Of a DNA stretch of 35,956 nucleotides, positions 1 to 10,302 are shown in pieces. A model generated the notes under the pieces. The model did no database searches, was not told where the DNA came from, and was given only the letters and a program-made list of their open reading frames with translations. The first letter of the stretch is position 1, and each line of letters begins with the position of its first letter. A program made the translations under genes and the position numbers. The stretch is taken from positions 1 through 35,956 of the forward strand of contig CAMWVA010000014.1 in assembly GCA_947177575.1 (NCBI GenBank), written 5' to 3'. Source of the DNA: an uncultured Porphyromonadaceae bacterium (lineage in GTDB: Bacteria > Bacteroidota > Bacteroidia > Bacteroidales > Muribaculaceae).

Positions 1-2211
1 TCAGGAATTAGTTTCAGAGCTATTGACAAAAGAATCCAGCATGATATGAAGTTCATCGGTTTTACCGGCGAGGACAGGTAATTGCTGTAAGTCTGTTTCA
101 ATATCTGCGCGCAGGGTATCAAGATCGTTGTTTCTGAGCTGAAGAGCCTTAGAGTAAAGTTGTCGAGCTACTGCATACTGATCCATAAGAATATGAAGAT
201 GAGCTGCGTTGACAAAATCGGAGTCTTTGGGCTTCGCAGCAAGAAGACGGTCAAAATGGGGCAGAGCTTTGTCGAATTTACCTAAAGCCATCTCACACCA
301 AGCTATAGCTCTGAGAGGGTTGAGGCTATCCGGGTGAAGATATAGAGCTTTGTAGTAGAGTTTAAGAGCTTCATCTAATTTGCCTGTTTCGTATAAAGCA
401 TGTCCTGTATTTAATAACAAGGTCATATCGTCAGGCTGACGTTCAAGAGCACGTGAATAGTAATTAGCTGCTTTCTCAAAGTCACCGAGTGCTTTGTAAC
501 AATGAGCCAGCTTTTTTAGTAACCAAAGTGACTCTCCGTTCATAAGAAGAGCACGTTCATACCACATCAGGGCGTTGTCAAGCTGAGAAAGCGACTGATA
601 ACAGAAGGCAATCTTTTCAAGGACGGCAGTGCGTTTCGGATCTGTATCATAAAGAGTAAGAAGATACTGTAAAGCCTCTTTATAATAGCCGTGAGCAAAG
701 TAAAACTCAGCAGTAAGTTCAACTATCTCATCGTTCTTCAGAAGCTCACCGATAAAAGGCAGCTGTAGGAAAGAAAGAGGTGAGGCGAAAGGATCGTAAA
801 ACTCTTTATGACGAGGAAAGAGTTTGTAGAGGCGATACATATCTCTTAAAAATACGCTGAGCTCGGAATCAAAATCAGCATCACTAACAAAAGGAGCTGC
901 ATTTTCGTCAATCTGGTCTTTAATTTGTTCAAACTGACTACCTAACTGAGAAAAAATAGCTGATTTCTGTGCTTCAGGCATTTGTTGCAGCGAAAGAACA
1001 AAAGAGAATTTGTCAGAATTACATATCATCTTTTGTGATAGCAATGTGAGGCGCATTATTTCAGGTAAGCTGTTCATTACAGGTGCAGTCACAGGATTAT
1101 CTACAGTAAATGGTAAAAGCCAGTGACTCACCTTACGGAAAAACGGAAAACCCTTGAGATTGGAAAATGCCACCATCATAACATCTGCACCTTCGGACTG
1201 CATCTCACTAAGTTCTTCAAGCTGTCGTGTTAGACCTGATTTGCTTAAAGCATCGTGCCACTCTGGATTTTCTTCAAACTGAGAAACATCAGCCTCAGCT
1301 GAAAAATCACGCATACGACGCATTATTTCAGGACTTAGCTTCATTATCTCAGGTATAAGTTCCTGTCGCATCTTATCAGCTACACGGTCAGTATCCCGTG
1401 TGCGTAGCAGTGCCTTAACAAGGGAACGCAGACGACAGAACATGATGAGTGAATCATTCCAAAGCATCAGACGTTGTGCCAAAGTAAGGTCAGAGGCTAA
1501 TCGTCCGGCATATTTACGTAGTACGAAAATCACTCCTGGCAAAGCTCTGGCTGCTAATTTCGAAGAGAAGGTATTTTCAGCCACATCTATAAGTAGCATA
1601 AGCTTAGCCCTATCATAAAACTGAAGCAATGACAGAGTAAGAGCTGATAAAATCTGTGCTTTGAGTTCAAAAGAATTTTCTCCGGAGTCAAGAATAGATG
1701 ACAGACGAGTAGTCTGTGAATTATTAAGCGGACCGGCTGTCCAAATAATATCAAAGACTGAATCAAGAGCTTCTTCCTTTTCTTTAAGACACTGTAGAGT
1801 AGCTTCAGCTTCGCTTCCCATAGATTCTTTGCACAAAGTGAATTTCGCAAATGTATCGAGATAACGGTTTAAGGCATTATCAAGCGAATTATCCTGTAGG
1901 GTATGGAAGCGTAGAGTAGAGTAGTATAAAGCTGAATTGTCAACAGCTATCCGCTCACGACGTAAGCGATCACATAAGGCATAAATATCTTCTTTGATGG
2001 AAGCGTAAAGCCGATTACGGTGTTGGTCGGGAATACCAGCCAACATATATTCGGACATATAGCGGTATGTTTGCCGTAATTTCTCGACTTCTGAGAAATC
2101 AGCAGGTGTTTTACAAAGAGAATATGATATATCCAAAGCTTCTTTAAGCCGTGAAGCACGGACAAAATCAACAATCTGCTGATAGGGATTTGTTATTTTC
2201 TTATTTGGCAT
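1..2211 (-). CDS. Tetratricopeptide-repeat (TPR) protein
   Basis: 736-aa ORF complete within the window (stop complement TCA at 1-3). The C-terminal half has tandem TPR-like units (ALQYLLTLYDTDPKRTAVLEKIAFCYQSL..., ALMWYERALLMNGES..., AANYYSRALERQPDD..., ALKLYYKALYLHPDS...). Confidence 0.85.
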   Translation of the reverse strand: MPNKKITNPYQQIVDFVRASRLKEALDISYSLCKTPADFSEVEKLRQTYRYMSEYMLAGIPDQHRNRLYASIKEDIYALCDRLRRERIAVDNSALYYSTLRFHTLQDNSLDNALNRYLDTFAKFTLCKESMGSEAEATLQCLKEKEEALDSVFDIIWTAGPLNNSQTTRLSSILDSGENSFELKAQILSALTLSLLQFYDRAKLMLLIDVAENTFSSKLAARALPGVIFVLRKYAGRLASDLTLAQRLMLWNDSLIMFCRLRSLVKALLRTRDTDRVADKMRQELIPEIMKLSPEIMRRMRDFSAEADVSQFEENPEWHDALSKSGLTRQLEELSEMQSEGADVMMVAFSNLKGFPFFRKVSHWLLPFTVDNPVTAPVMNSLPEIMRLTLLSQKMICNSDKFSFVLSLQQMPEAQKSAIFSQLGSQFEQIKDQIDENAAPFVSDADFDSELSVFLRDMYRLYKLFPRHKEFYDPFASPLSFLQLPFIGELLKNDEIVELTAEFYFAHGYYKEALQYLLTLYDTDPKRTAVLEKIAFCYQSLSQLDNALMWYERALLMNGESLWLLKKLAHCYKALGDFEKAANYYSRALERQPDDMTLLLNTGHALYETGKLDEALKLYYKALYLHPDSLNPLRAIAWCEMALGKFDKALPHFDRLLAAKPKDSDFVNAAHLHILMDQYAVARQLYSKALQLRNNDLDTLRADIETDLQQLPVLAGKTDELHIMLDSFVNSSETNS

Positions 2212-2486
2212 TTTAATAAATAGTTATCTATAATTGATATGGTCAGGGTTAAATGAGCTATATAAAATTTGTTGAATGTCAATTATAATCTGTAATCGGT
2301 TAATAAATATTTATATAACAAGTTAACCATCTAAAACCAATAATATAAACCTTTCATTAATGTAAACGCCAGAAAGGTATGAAATGGTTTCTAACAAAAA
2401 TCATACCAAACGGACTTAGATCAGAATAGTACCTTCGACTAATGAAAGTAATATTTATATTTAAAGGTCTAAGGCCAGATAAATGT

Positions 2487-2517
2487 TTTGGCAGCTCAGA
2501 AATAATGGCTAACTTTG
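2487..2517 (+). promoter_or_regulatory. Bacteroidetes-type promoter (TTTG-N19-TAACTTTG) upstream of the DUF4293 gene
   Basis: TTTG at 2487-2490, 19-nt spacer, TAACTTTG at 2510-2517; matches the known Bacteroidetes primary-sigma consensus TTTG-N19-21-TAnnTTTG. Confidence 0.65.
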
Positions 2518-2610
2518 CTGACTCAACTGAAATATGTTTCTCTGGCCGTAAGACCGGCACTGAATCATGGACTCGTCAGAACGATAACAACATCAAAAAT
2601 ATAATCAAAA

Positions 2611-3081
2611 ATGGTCATACAACGTTGGCAATCGGTGCTGTTGCTCATAGCTGCAATAGCCATGTGTTGCTTCACTTTCATGTCGTTAGGACAGGTACAG
2701 ACACCAGAGTACACACTTAACTTTACTACACTTGGTTATACATACGAAGGTGTGGCAACTGAAGGAGGTGTGTCAGGATATTACGAACACACAGGTTTTC
2801 TATTTGTCCTGTCATTGGTGGCAGCCTTGTTACCTCTGGTAAGTATTTTTATGTTTAAGCGCCTGTCATTACAGGTCAAAATGTGTGTGGTAGCCATACT
2901 GGTATTGTTGGCAACAGCTGCTTATTGCGGTGTATCGGGGTATACTGCTGTTCCTGACGCAGCGGTAAGCTGGTCTTCAGTTATTATAGGTGTACCGGTG
3001 GCCTTATGTGCCGAACTTATGGCTATAAAATATATACGCCATGATGCCAATCTATTACGGGCAGTAGACCGAATAAGATGA
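2611..3081 (+). CDS. DUF4293 family membrane protein
   Basis: 156 aa with four hydrophobic segments; N-terminus MVIQRWQSVLLLIAAIAMCCFTFMSLGQ resembles Bacteroidetes DUF4293 proteins. Confidence 0.75.
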   Translation: MVIQRWQSVLLLIAAIAMCCFTFMSLGQVQTPEYTLNFTTLGYTYEGVATEGGVSGYYEHTGFLFVLSLVAALLPLVSIFMFKRLSLQVKMCVVAILVLLATAAYCGVSGYTAVPDAAVSWSSVIIGVPVALCAELMAIKYIRHDANLLRAVDRIR

Positions 3082-3248
3082 TTGTCATGTATTAACAAAA
3101 GTTGAAAAATCTGTAATAGCTCAATTGTGGGTATTGTGACAATTAACAAAATGATATGAACATATATAGAAAGTCGGAAAAACTTACTATATTTGCACAA
3201 CTAAAGCATAGAGTCCCCAGACAGGTATAAAGGGACCAGACAACGATA

Positions 3249-4730
3249 ATGGCAAAAGAACTAAAGAACTTTACAAAAAGGAGCGATAACTACTCTCAGT
3301 GGTATAATGAGCTGGTCGTTAAAGCCGATTTGGCTGAACAATCAGCGGTACGCGGCTGTATGGTCATAAAACCATACGGTTATGCAATATGGGAGAAGAT
3401 GCAGCGTACGCTTGATGATATGTTCAAGGCTACAGGTCATCAGAATGCCTACTTTCCCTTGCTGATTCCCAAGTCTTTTCTTAGCCGTGAAGCTGACCAT
3501 GTAGAGGGCTTCGCCAAAGAGTGTGCCGTAGTGACCCACTATCGTCTTAAGAATGACCCTGACGGTAACGGTGTTGTTGTGGACCCGGCTGCTCGTCTTG
3601 AAGAAGAACTTATCATACGTCCGACCTCAGAAACTATAATCTGGAATACCTACCGTAACTGGATTCATTCTTATCGCGACCTTCCTATTCTGGTCAATCA
3701 GTGGGCTAATGTATTCCGCTGGGAAATGCGTACACGTATGTTCCTACGCACGGCAGAGTTCTTATGGCAGGAAGGCCACACAGCTCATGCTACAAAAGAG
3801 GAAGCTGAAGAAGAAGCAATCCGAATGTTAAATGTGTATGCCGATTTTGCGGAGAATTATATGGCTGTACCGGTAGTGAAGGGTGTGAAGTCAGCTAATG
3901 AACGTTTCGCAGGTGCGCTTGACACATACACTATTGAGGCTATGATGCAGGATGGTAAAGCTCTGCAATCAGGGACATCCCATTTCTTAGGCCAAAATTT
4001 CGCAAAAGCCTTTGATGTGACTTTCATGAACAAGGATAATAAACCTGAGTATGTATGGGCTACTTCGTGGGGAGTATCAACCCGTCTGATGGGAGCACTT
4101 ATAATGACTCATAGCGATGACAACGGTCTGGTATTGCCTCCTCGTCTGGCACCTATTCAGGTTGTTATAATTCCTATATATAAAGATGCCGCAGGTTTGA
4201 AGGCTGTTTCCGAAAGAGTTGCACCTATTGTTGATGCTCTGCGAGCTAAAGGTATCAGTGTAAAGTATGATGATGCCGACAATAAACGTCCGGGATTCAA
4301 GTTTGCCGATTATGAAGTGAAAGGTGTGCCCGTACGTCTTGCTATAGGTCAACGAGATCTTGAAAACGGTACCGCCGAACTGATGCGTCGTGATACTTTG
4401 GAAAAGGAAATAGTATCGCTTGAGGGTATTGCAGACCATATCGAGAAGGAGCTTGAAGATATTCAGAAGAATCTTTTTGAACGAGCTCGCATTTACCGCG
4501 ATCAGATGACAACTACAGTAGATGACTATGAGGAATTCAAACAGAAGATAGAAGAAGGTGGTTTCATCTTAGCTCATTGGGACGGTACGCCTGAAACAGA
4601 AGAACGTATTAAAGAAGAAACAAAAGCTACGATACGTTGCATACCATTCGAGGGAGATAAAACACCCGGCAAGTGTATGGTTACAGGTAACCCGTCAGCC
4701 CAACGTGTAGTATTTGCACGTTCTTATTGA
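3249..4730 (+). CDS. proS: Prolyl-tRNA synthetase (archaeal/eukaryote-like type, C-terminal Tyr)
   Basis: 493 aa; class II aaRS motifs (e.g. [62 protein letters not shown]), no inserted editing domain evident, ends ...VVFARSY. Confidence 0.97.
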   Translation: MAKELKNFTKRSDNYSQWYNELVVKADLAEQSAVRGCMVIKPYGYAIWEKMQRTLDDMFKATGHQNAYFPLLIPKSFLSREADHVEGFAKECAVVTHYRLKNDPDGNGVVVDPAARLEEELIIRPTSETIIWNTYRNWIHSYRDLPILVNQWANVFRWEMRTRMFLRTAEFLWQEGHTAHATKEEAEEEAIRMLNVYADFAENYMAVPVVKGVKSANERFAGALDTYTIEAMMQDGKALQSGTSHFLGQNFAKAFDVTFMNKDNKPEYVWATSWGVSTRLMGALIMTHSDDNGLVLPPRLAPIQVVIIPIYKDAAGLKAVSERVAPIVDALRAKGISVKYDDADNKRPGFKFADYEVKGVPVRLAIGQRDLENGTAELMRRDTLEKEIVSLEGIADHIEKELEDIQKNLFERARIYRDQMTTTVDDYEEFKQKIEEGGFILAHWDGTPETEERIKEETKATIRCIPFEGDKTPGKCMVTGNPSAQRVVFARSY

Positions 4731-4745
4731 TAAATTGAAACTACT

Positions 4746-4782
4746 GGTTCATGTCTGATTCAGCTGATGTCAGACATGAACC
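4746..4782 (+). terminator. Inverted repeat downstream of proS, putative terminator
   Basis: GGTTCATGTCTGA (4746-4758) / TCAGACATGAACC (4770-4782): 13-bp perfect arms, 11-nt loop, 15 bp after the proS stop. Confidence 0.6.
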
Positions 4783-4868
4783 TGTCACCAATATATATTC
4801 TGTACATATATAGTCTCAGTACATACACAGTGTATGTCAAGAAACAAAATAATATTGTCTACAGCGCC

Positions 4869-7049
4869 ATGAAATATTATCCCTGTACACTGGCCCTTTT
4901 GTTTATGGGCACTGTAACGGTCGGTCAGGCCACTCCTCTTAATGTAGAGGATTATTGCGATGTGAAAATATCTGCTCCGGTAAGCATTAAAGAGATGCGT
5001 CCGTTGGCAGATGGACTGACTTATGCCGCTATAAGCGATGACGGACGTTCGATAGAGGTGTATAGCTATAAATCGGGTAAGAAAGTCAATACTCTTTTTA
5101 GTGTCGATGCTATAAAAGGAGATGTCAAAATAGATGGCTTTGAAGGTTATGTGCTTAGTGATAACGAACGTAAGATATTGCTTTGGAATAACAGCGAGGC
5201 TATATATCGTCACTCATTCACAGCAGACTATTATGTGTATGACATAATGCGTGGCACTATGGCACGCGTGTCGGAGAAGGAGGGCTTGAGATGTGCTACT
5301 ATGTCACATGACGGACGTATGGTGGCTTATGTGTATGACAATAATATATATATATCCAATTTAGATTATCAGACTGACCGCCCTATAACAGAAGACGGGG
5401 TGAAAAACGAGATAATCAATGGTGCACCGGATTGGGCTTATGAGGAAGAATTTGGTATAGAGAATACAATACGCTGGAGTGCAGATGACAGTATATTGGC
5501 TTATATAAGATTTGATGAACGAAAGGTTCCGGTATATTCTTTTGATGATTACAGAAGTTACTGTGATAATGAGCCATTAGGAGACCCATACCCAGAATCA
5601 TTCAGATATAAGTATCCTTTACCGGGTTATCCAAATTCGAAAGTGTCAGTACATGCCTACGAACTGGATAATCGTGTAACGAAGACAATGGACCTGAAGC
5701 TGGATGAGAATGACTACGTTCCTTCGATGGAATTCGGAGGTGAAGGTACACAGCTTATGGTCATGGTTCTGAATCGTGATCAGAATCGTCTAGAGCTTAA
5801 CAGCGTCAATCCTAAGTCAACTGTAGCACGTGCGATACTTAAGGAAAACAGTGATGCATGGCTTAATCCGACAGCTTATCAGATGGCGGATTACGGATCT
5901 TCGAGTTTTGTAATCGGTAGTGAACGCAGCGGGTATCTACATCTCTATGAATATGACTATTCGGGTAATCTGAAACGTCAGATTACCAACGGGTCATATA
6001 ATGTAACTGCTTATTACGGTACAGATAAACGTAACGGTACGGTGTATGCACAGACAACATGTAAGGGTGCTATAAACCGTAATGTGGTAAAAGTAGACCG
6101 TAACGGAAAGATGATAGTGCTGAACAATCAGGAAGGTACGGAAAGTGCTTCGTTCAGCAAGAACTTTGACTATTTTGTGCGTACTTACAGTAGTTCGACT
6201 GTTCCACCTCAATATACTATATGTAATTCATCGGGAAATATGATTGCAGAGGTGGAAATGAACCGTGAATATGCTATGAAATATGCTCAGGCTCCTAAGA
6301 TGGAATTTCTGACTGTTCCTAATGCTGAGGGCAAAGAAATGAACGCATACATTATAAAGCCTGCTAATTTTGACAGTTCGAAGAAATATAAGCTTCTGAT
6401 GTACCAGTATAACGGACCAGGCTCGCAAGAAGTGTTAAACCGCTGGCGTATGGAAGGTATATTTTATCTGGCTTCGGAAGGTTATGTAGTAGCCTGTGTT
6501 GACGGACGTGGTACTGGGAACCGAGACCGTGCATGGGCAACCGCTGTCTATAAACGTCTGGGGCAATATGAGACAGCAGATCAGATAGCCGGTGCAAAAT
6601 ATTTCTGTAATCTGCCTTATATAGATGCGTCTAAGGCAGCCTGTTTCGGCTGGAGCTATGGCGGTTATATGACTCTTATGGAATTGTCTGATCCTTCCAA
6701 TCCGTTTAAGGCCGGTGTAGCTATGGCACCCGTAACAGACTGGCGTTATTATGATTCAATCTATACAGAGCGTTACATGCAGACGCCTCAGCAGAATGAG
6801 GCAGGTTACACTCAGGGTTCGGCTTTGAACAGAACTCGTGATATGCAGCGTAAACTCCTTATAATGTCAGGTACGAGTGATGATAATGTACATTTCTATA
6901 ATACGTTGAAATATACCTCTAAGCTCAATTCGGAGGGTACATTGTTTGATATGATGGCGTATACCGGTTTTGAACATAGTCTCAGAATGTGTAATGCTCG
7001 TACTATGCTTTTCAGAAAAGTGCTTCAATTCCTCAATACTAATTTATAA
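4869..7049 (+). CDS. S9 family peptidase, dipeptidyl-peptidase IV type
   Basis: DWAYEEEFGIE double-Glu motif, GWSYGG nucleophile elbow and C-terminal Asp/His region (GTSDDNVHFYN...GFEHSL). The longest ORF starts at 4767, but the in-frame ATG at 4869 (MKYYPCTLALLFMGTVTVGQA, signal peptide) is preferred because the longer start lies in the proS hairpin. Confidence 0.92.
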   Translation: MKYYPCTLALLFMGTVTVGQATPLNVEDYCDVKISAPVSIKEMRPLADGLTYAAISDDGRSIEVYSYKSGKKVNTLFSVDAIKGDVKIDGFEGYVLSDNERKILLWNNSEAIYRHSFTADYYVYDIMRGTMARVSEKEGLRCATMSHDGRMVAYVYDNNIYISNLDYQTDRPITEDGVKNEIINGAPDWAYEEEFGIENTIRWSADDSILAYIRFDERKVPVYSFDDYRSYCDNEPLGDPYPESFRYKYPLPGYPNSKVSVHAYELDNRVTKTMDLKLDENDYVPSMEFGGEGTQLMVMVLNRDQNRLELNSVNPKSTVARAILKENSDAWLNPTAYQMADYGSSSFVIGSERSGYLHLYEYDYSGNLKRQITNGSYNVTAYYGTDKRNGTVYAQTTCKGAINRNVVKVDRNGKMIVLNNQEGTESASFSKNFDYFVRTYSSSTVPPQYTICNSSGNMIAEVEMNREYAMKYAQAPKMEFLTVPNAEGKEMNAYIIKPANFDSSKKYKLLMYQYNGPGSQEVLNRWRMEGIFYLASEGYVVACVDGRGTGNRDRAWATAVYKRLGQYETADQIAGAKYFCNLPYIDASKAACFGWSYGGYMTLMELSDPSNPFKAGVAMAPVTDWRYYDSIYTERYMQTPQQNEAGYTQGSALNRTRDMQRKLLIMSGTSDDNVHFYNTLKYTSKLNSEGTLFDMMAYTGFEHSLRMCNARTMLFRKVLQFLNTNL

Positions 7050-7131
7050 CTAACAGAGGAAAAAGCATAAAAAGAAAAAACGGGTACGATTCTATCCATT
7101 GTACCGGATAAACTACTAATGCTAATGTCAA

Positions 7132-8490
7132 ATGGATGATTTAAGGAAGGTTAGCAGCCTACAGCTATATGAATTCTGGAAGAATCTCTCAATAGGGCTT
7201 CTGATGGTCATCGCCATGTTGACTTTCTCACAGCTTCTTCCGTTCTATCTGTCGCCGGTTCTGTCATTAGGAAGCGCTGCGATATTGTCGACTTTGTTGT
7301 ATAATAACAGGCAGAAAAAGACAGGCTCGTGTATGTTGCCTATATACGCTCTGTTTTTCTGTTTTATTTCGTTTTCGTTTGTCACCATCATTCTAAATGT
7401 TCTGTATGCTTGGGGTCTGTTGTCGATGCCGGTGGAATTTATCTTCTTCAACGATCCTTATATACCGTCACTGATGATGATGCCTATCAGCTTTCTGACA
7501 TTGCTGATAATAAATGTACGCCGTCACAAGCTACGTATCTGTATGGATTGTAAGCTTGAACGTGGTGATAACTATGAAAGAGGTAAATTAGGAAGTATAC
7601 TTGATTATGAATCACACTTTCAGTTGAAGAATCTGTTACTTCTATTCGGACTTCTATCGGTTATTATCTGGACATATTACCTTATATTCTATATCAACAT
7701 TAATCAGAATGCACGTGACTGGTATGTATTTACGTGGTTGATTATCATTATGTTTATTTTAGATGAGTTATATTTTGTAGCCCGTTACTATAATTTATAT
7801 CTGGATCTGAAAGATAATGATGAGATTATCAGTCCGCAGGAGTTGCGTGATATGACAGCCAAGACTTATCTGCGTTTCTATGTAGTGTGCGGTAATAACA
7901 TGTATGTAGATACTCATGCTGTTGATGCCCGTGAGTCTCATAAGGAAATCATAGATACTCCGTTCTTTACCAAACGTTCTGTCAATGGTATTACAGTGCA
8001 TGAGGTAAAGCGTATAATTACACGTATGACAGGTGTTGATCATGGTGAATTACGTTTCTTTTTCGGACGTAAGAGCTCGGATATGAGTAAACACAGTCTG
8101 TTACGGTATTTCTATTTTCTTGACGGTACGCCTGATGATTATCCCGAACTGAATGCAGAAGGAGAATGGATGAAATTTGATACCATCAAGCATATCTATT
8201 CCACATCACCCAGCCGTCTGTCTAATATTACAGTTGCCGATCTGACACGATTAGCTACTATTATATTAACCGAGAAGATATTTGATGAGGAAGGCCGACG
8301 CAAATCGCGTATAAAGAGCTACAATCCGACATTCAACTTAGATGATGTACGGAAATCGGAGCTTGATTTTCAGGATGACAAGTGGTTAAAAATATCAATG
8401 TTTAATTCAGACACACGTATGTACGGTCTGAAGCGCTGGTGGCGTAATATTACCGGACGTAATACACGGAAATCAAGAACATGGCGATAA
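7132..8490 (+). CDS. Multi-pass membrane protein of unknown function with C-terminal soluble domain
   Basis: 452 aa; about six hydrophobic segments in the first ~230 aa, then a soluble basic C-terminal region; no family recognised from sequence. Confidence 0.8.
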   Translation: MDDLRKVSSLQLYEFWKNLSIGLLMVIAMLTFSQLLPFYLSPVLSLGSAAILSTLLYNNRQKKTGSCMLPIYALFFCFISFSFVTIILNVLYAWGLLSMPVEFIFFNDPYIPSLMMMPISFLTLLIINVRRHKLRICMDCKLERGDNYERGKLGSILDYESHFQLKNLLLLFGLLSVIIWTYYLIFYININQNARDWYVFTWLIIIMFILDELYFVARYYNLYLDLKDNDEIISPQELRDMTAKTYLRFYVVCGNNMYVDTHAVDARESHKEIIDTPFFTKRSVNGITVHEVKRIITRMTGVDHGELRFFFGRKSSDMSKHSLLRYFYFLDGTPDDYPELNAEGEWMKFDTIKHIYSTSPSRLSNITVADLTRLATIILTEKIFDEEGRRKSRIKSYNPTFNLDDVRKSELDFQDDKWLKISMFNSDTRMYGLKRWWRNITGRNTRKSRTWR

Positions 8491-9419
8491 ACACCATAGC
8501 AGTGGTAGGCCCTACAGCTTCCGGAAAAACCGGACGTGCTGTAAGTCTGGCACGCCGTTTTAATGGAGAAGTTGTCAGCGGAGATTCGCGTCAGGTATAT
8601 CGGGGTATGACACTTGGTACAGGAAAGGACCTTGAAGAATACGGCGATGTTCCATATCATCTTATAGATATAGCTGAACCCGGAGAAAAGTATAATCTGT
8701 ATCGTTTCCTCAGAGACTATGACCGGATAAGTCACAGTCTGGAGATACGTGGCCGTAAGTGTATACTTTGCGGAGGCAGCGGCATGTATGTCGAGAATGC
8801 TCTGCGCGGTCTGGTTATGCCTGAAGTGCCCCGTAATGATATATTACGTCAGCAGTTGGCTGAACTAAGTACAGATGAATTAAAAACACGTCTTGCTGCC
8901 TGTAAAACTCTACATAATGTCACTGACCTTGATACACGTCAGCGTATGGAACGTGCTTTGGAAATAAGTGAATATTACCGATACCATCCTGATGAGGCAC
9001 TTAAAACAGATACAAAACATGTACAGCTTCGTGAGGCTGTCATAGTAGGTATAAATATGCCACGTGAAGAAAGACGCCGACGTATAACGCAACGGCTATA
9101 CCGCCGGCTTGAAGCTGGAATGCTCGATGAGGTACGTGGCTTGCTGCGACAGGGTGTAAGTGCCGAGAGTTTAATTTATTACGGATTAGAATACAAATAT
9201 TTGACTCTACATATTATAGGTCAGCTTAGTTATGAAGAAATGGTAAGTCAACTTGAGATAGCCATTCACCAATTTGCTAAACGTCAGATGACCTGGTGGA
9301 GAGGAATGGAACGAAGAGGTTTATCTATCAACTGGCTGTCGTGGGAGATGACAGACAGAGAATTCGGTGATGCTGTAGAAGAAATATTAAGACAAAAAGA
9401 AAACACAGACCATGAATAA
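8481..9419 (+). CDS. miaA: tRNA dimethylallyltransferase
   Basis: Walker A GPTASGKT, SGDSRQVYRGMTLGTGKD, DRGR-like and FAKRQMTWWRG motifs; overlaps the preceding ORF by 10 bp. Confidence 0.96.
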   Translation: MAINTIAVVGPTASGKTGRAVSLARRFNGEVVSGDSRQVYRGMTLGTGKDLEEYGDVPYHLIDIAEPGEKYNLYRFLRDYDRISHSLEIRGRKCILCGGSGMYVENALRGLVMPEVPRNDILRQQLAELSTDELKTRLAACKTLHNVTDLDTRQRMERALEISEYYRYHPDEALKTDTKHVQLREAVIVGINMPREERRRRITQRLYRRLEAGMLDEVRGLLRQGVSAESLIYYGLEYKYLTLHIIGQLSYEEMVSQLEIAIHQFAKRQMTWWRGMERRGLSINWLSWEMTDREFGDAVEEILRQKENTDHE

Positions 9420-10284
9420 AAAGACTGTACCAGAGACAGTGGATTTCCGGCGTAAACCGGAATGGCTCAAAATAAAGTTGCCACGAGGCTTCAAGACCAG
9501 TCAGGTAGTGGGCCTACTCAATGAAAGGAATCTGCATACTATCTGTTCAAGCGGTATGTGTCCTAATCGTGGCGAATGCTGGGGGAACGGCACAGCTACT
9601 TTTATGATAGGTGGTAATATATGTACGCGTAGCTGTAAGTTCTGCAATGTGGCTACCGGTCGTCCCGGACCTCTTGAAGAAAAAGAACTTGAGGATATTG
9701 TGGATTCTGTTAAAAAACTTAAACTACGTCATATCGTCATTACTTCTGTAGATCGTGATGATCTGCCTGATTGTGGTGCAGCTCACTGGGCCCAAATGAT
9801 AAGATTATTACGGAAGGAGTGTCCGGATGTGACTATGGAAGTGCTGATACCGGATTTCAAAGGACGTATGGAACTTGTGGATATGGTTATTGCTGAAAAA
9901 CCGGATGTAATATCACATAATCTTGAGACTGTAAGGCGTCTGACGCCAGAAGTACGTTGTTTTGCTACTTACGATACTTCATTAAATGTTATCAGGCACA
10001 TAGCTGAAAGCGGTATTCGTTCGAAATCCGGAATAATGCTTGGTCTTGGCGAAACCAGAGAGGAGATACTTGAAACTATGGATGATTTGCGAAGTGTCGG
10101 ATGTGAAGTCATGACAATAGGCCAGTACCTACAACCTACAAAAGCTCATTATCAGCTACAGGAATATATTACCCCAGAGACGTTTGCTGAATATGGTGAG
10201 ATAGGTTATAAAAAAGGGTTCCGTCATGTTGAGAGTGCTCCTTTAGTGAGGTCAAGTTATCATGCGGAAAAACATGTACTATAG
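9412..10284 (+). CDS. lipA: Lipoyl synthase (radical SAM)
   Basis: CSSGMCPNRGECW and CTRSCKFCNV cysteine motifs; YLQPTKAHYQ; VESAPLVRSSYHA. Confidence 0.97.
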   Translation: MNKKTVPETVDFRRKPEWLKIKLPRGFKTSQVVGLLNERNLHTICSSGMCPNRGECWGNGTATFMIGGNICTRSCKFCNVATGRPGPLEEKELEDIVDSVKKLKLRHIVITSVDRDDLPDCGAAHWAQMIRLLRKECPDVTMEVLIPDFKGRMELVDMVIAEKPDVISHNLETVRRLTPEVRCFATYDTSLNVIRHIAESGIRSKSGIMLGLGETREEILETMDDLRSVGCEVMTIGQYLQPTKAHYQLQEYITPETFAEYGEIGYKKGFRHVESAPLVRSSYHAEKHVL

Positions 10285-10302
10285 TTTGCATACCTATAAT
10301 AT

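Noticed and set aside
2442-2720. 92-aa + strand ORF overlapping the DUF4293 start
   Set aside because: It spans the promoter and intergenic dyad and then runs out of frame into the DUF4293 gene; no recognisable protein features.
4767-4868. 34-aa N-terminal extension of the DPP-IV ORF
   Set aside because: It begins inside the proS downstream hairpin; the internal ATG at 4869 is followed by a proper signal peptide.
4785-5213. 142-aa antisense ORF opposite the DPP-IV gene (and similar antisense ORFs at 4077-4439, 8370-8735, 10534-10824, 11243-11560, 15047-15436)
   Set aside because: Each lies entirely or largely within a well-supported gene on the opposite strand and shows no domain motif; frame shadows of codon usage.
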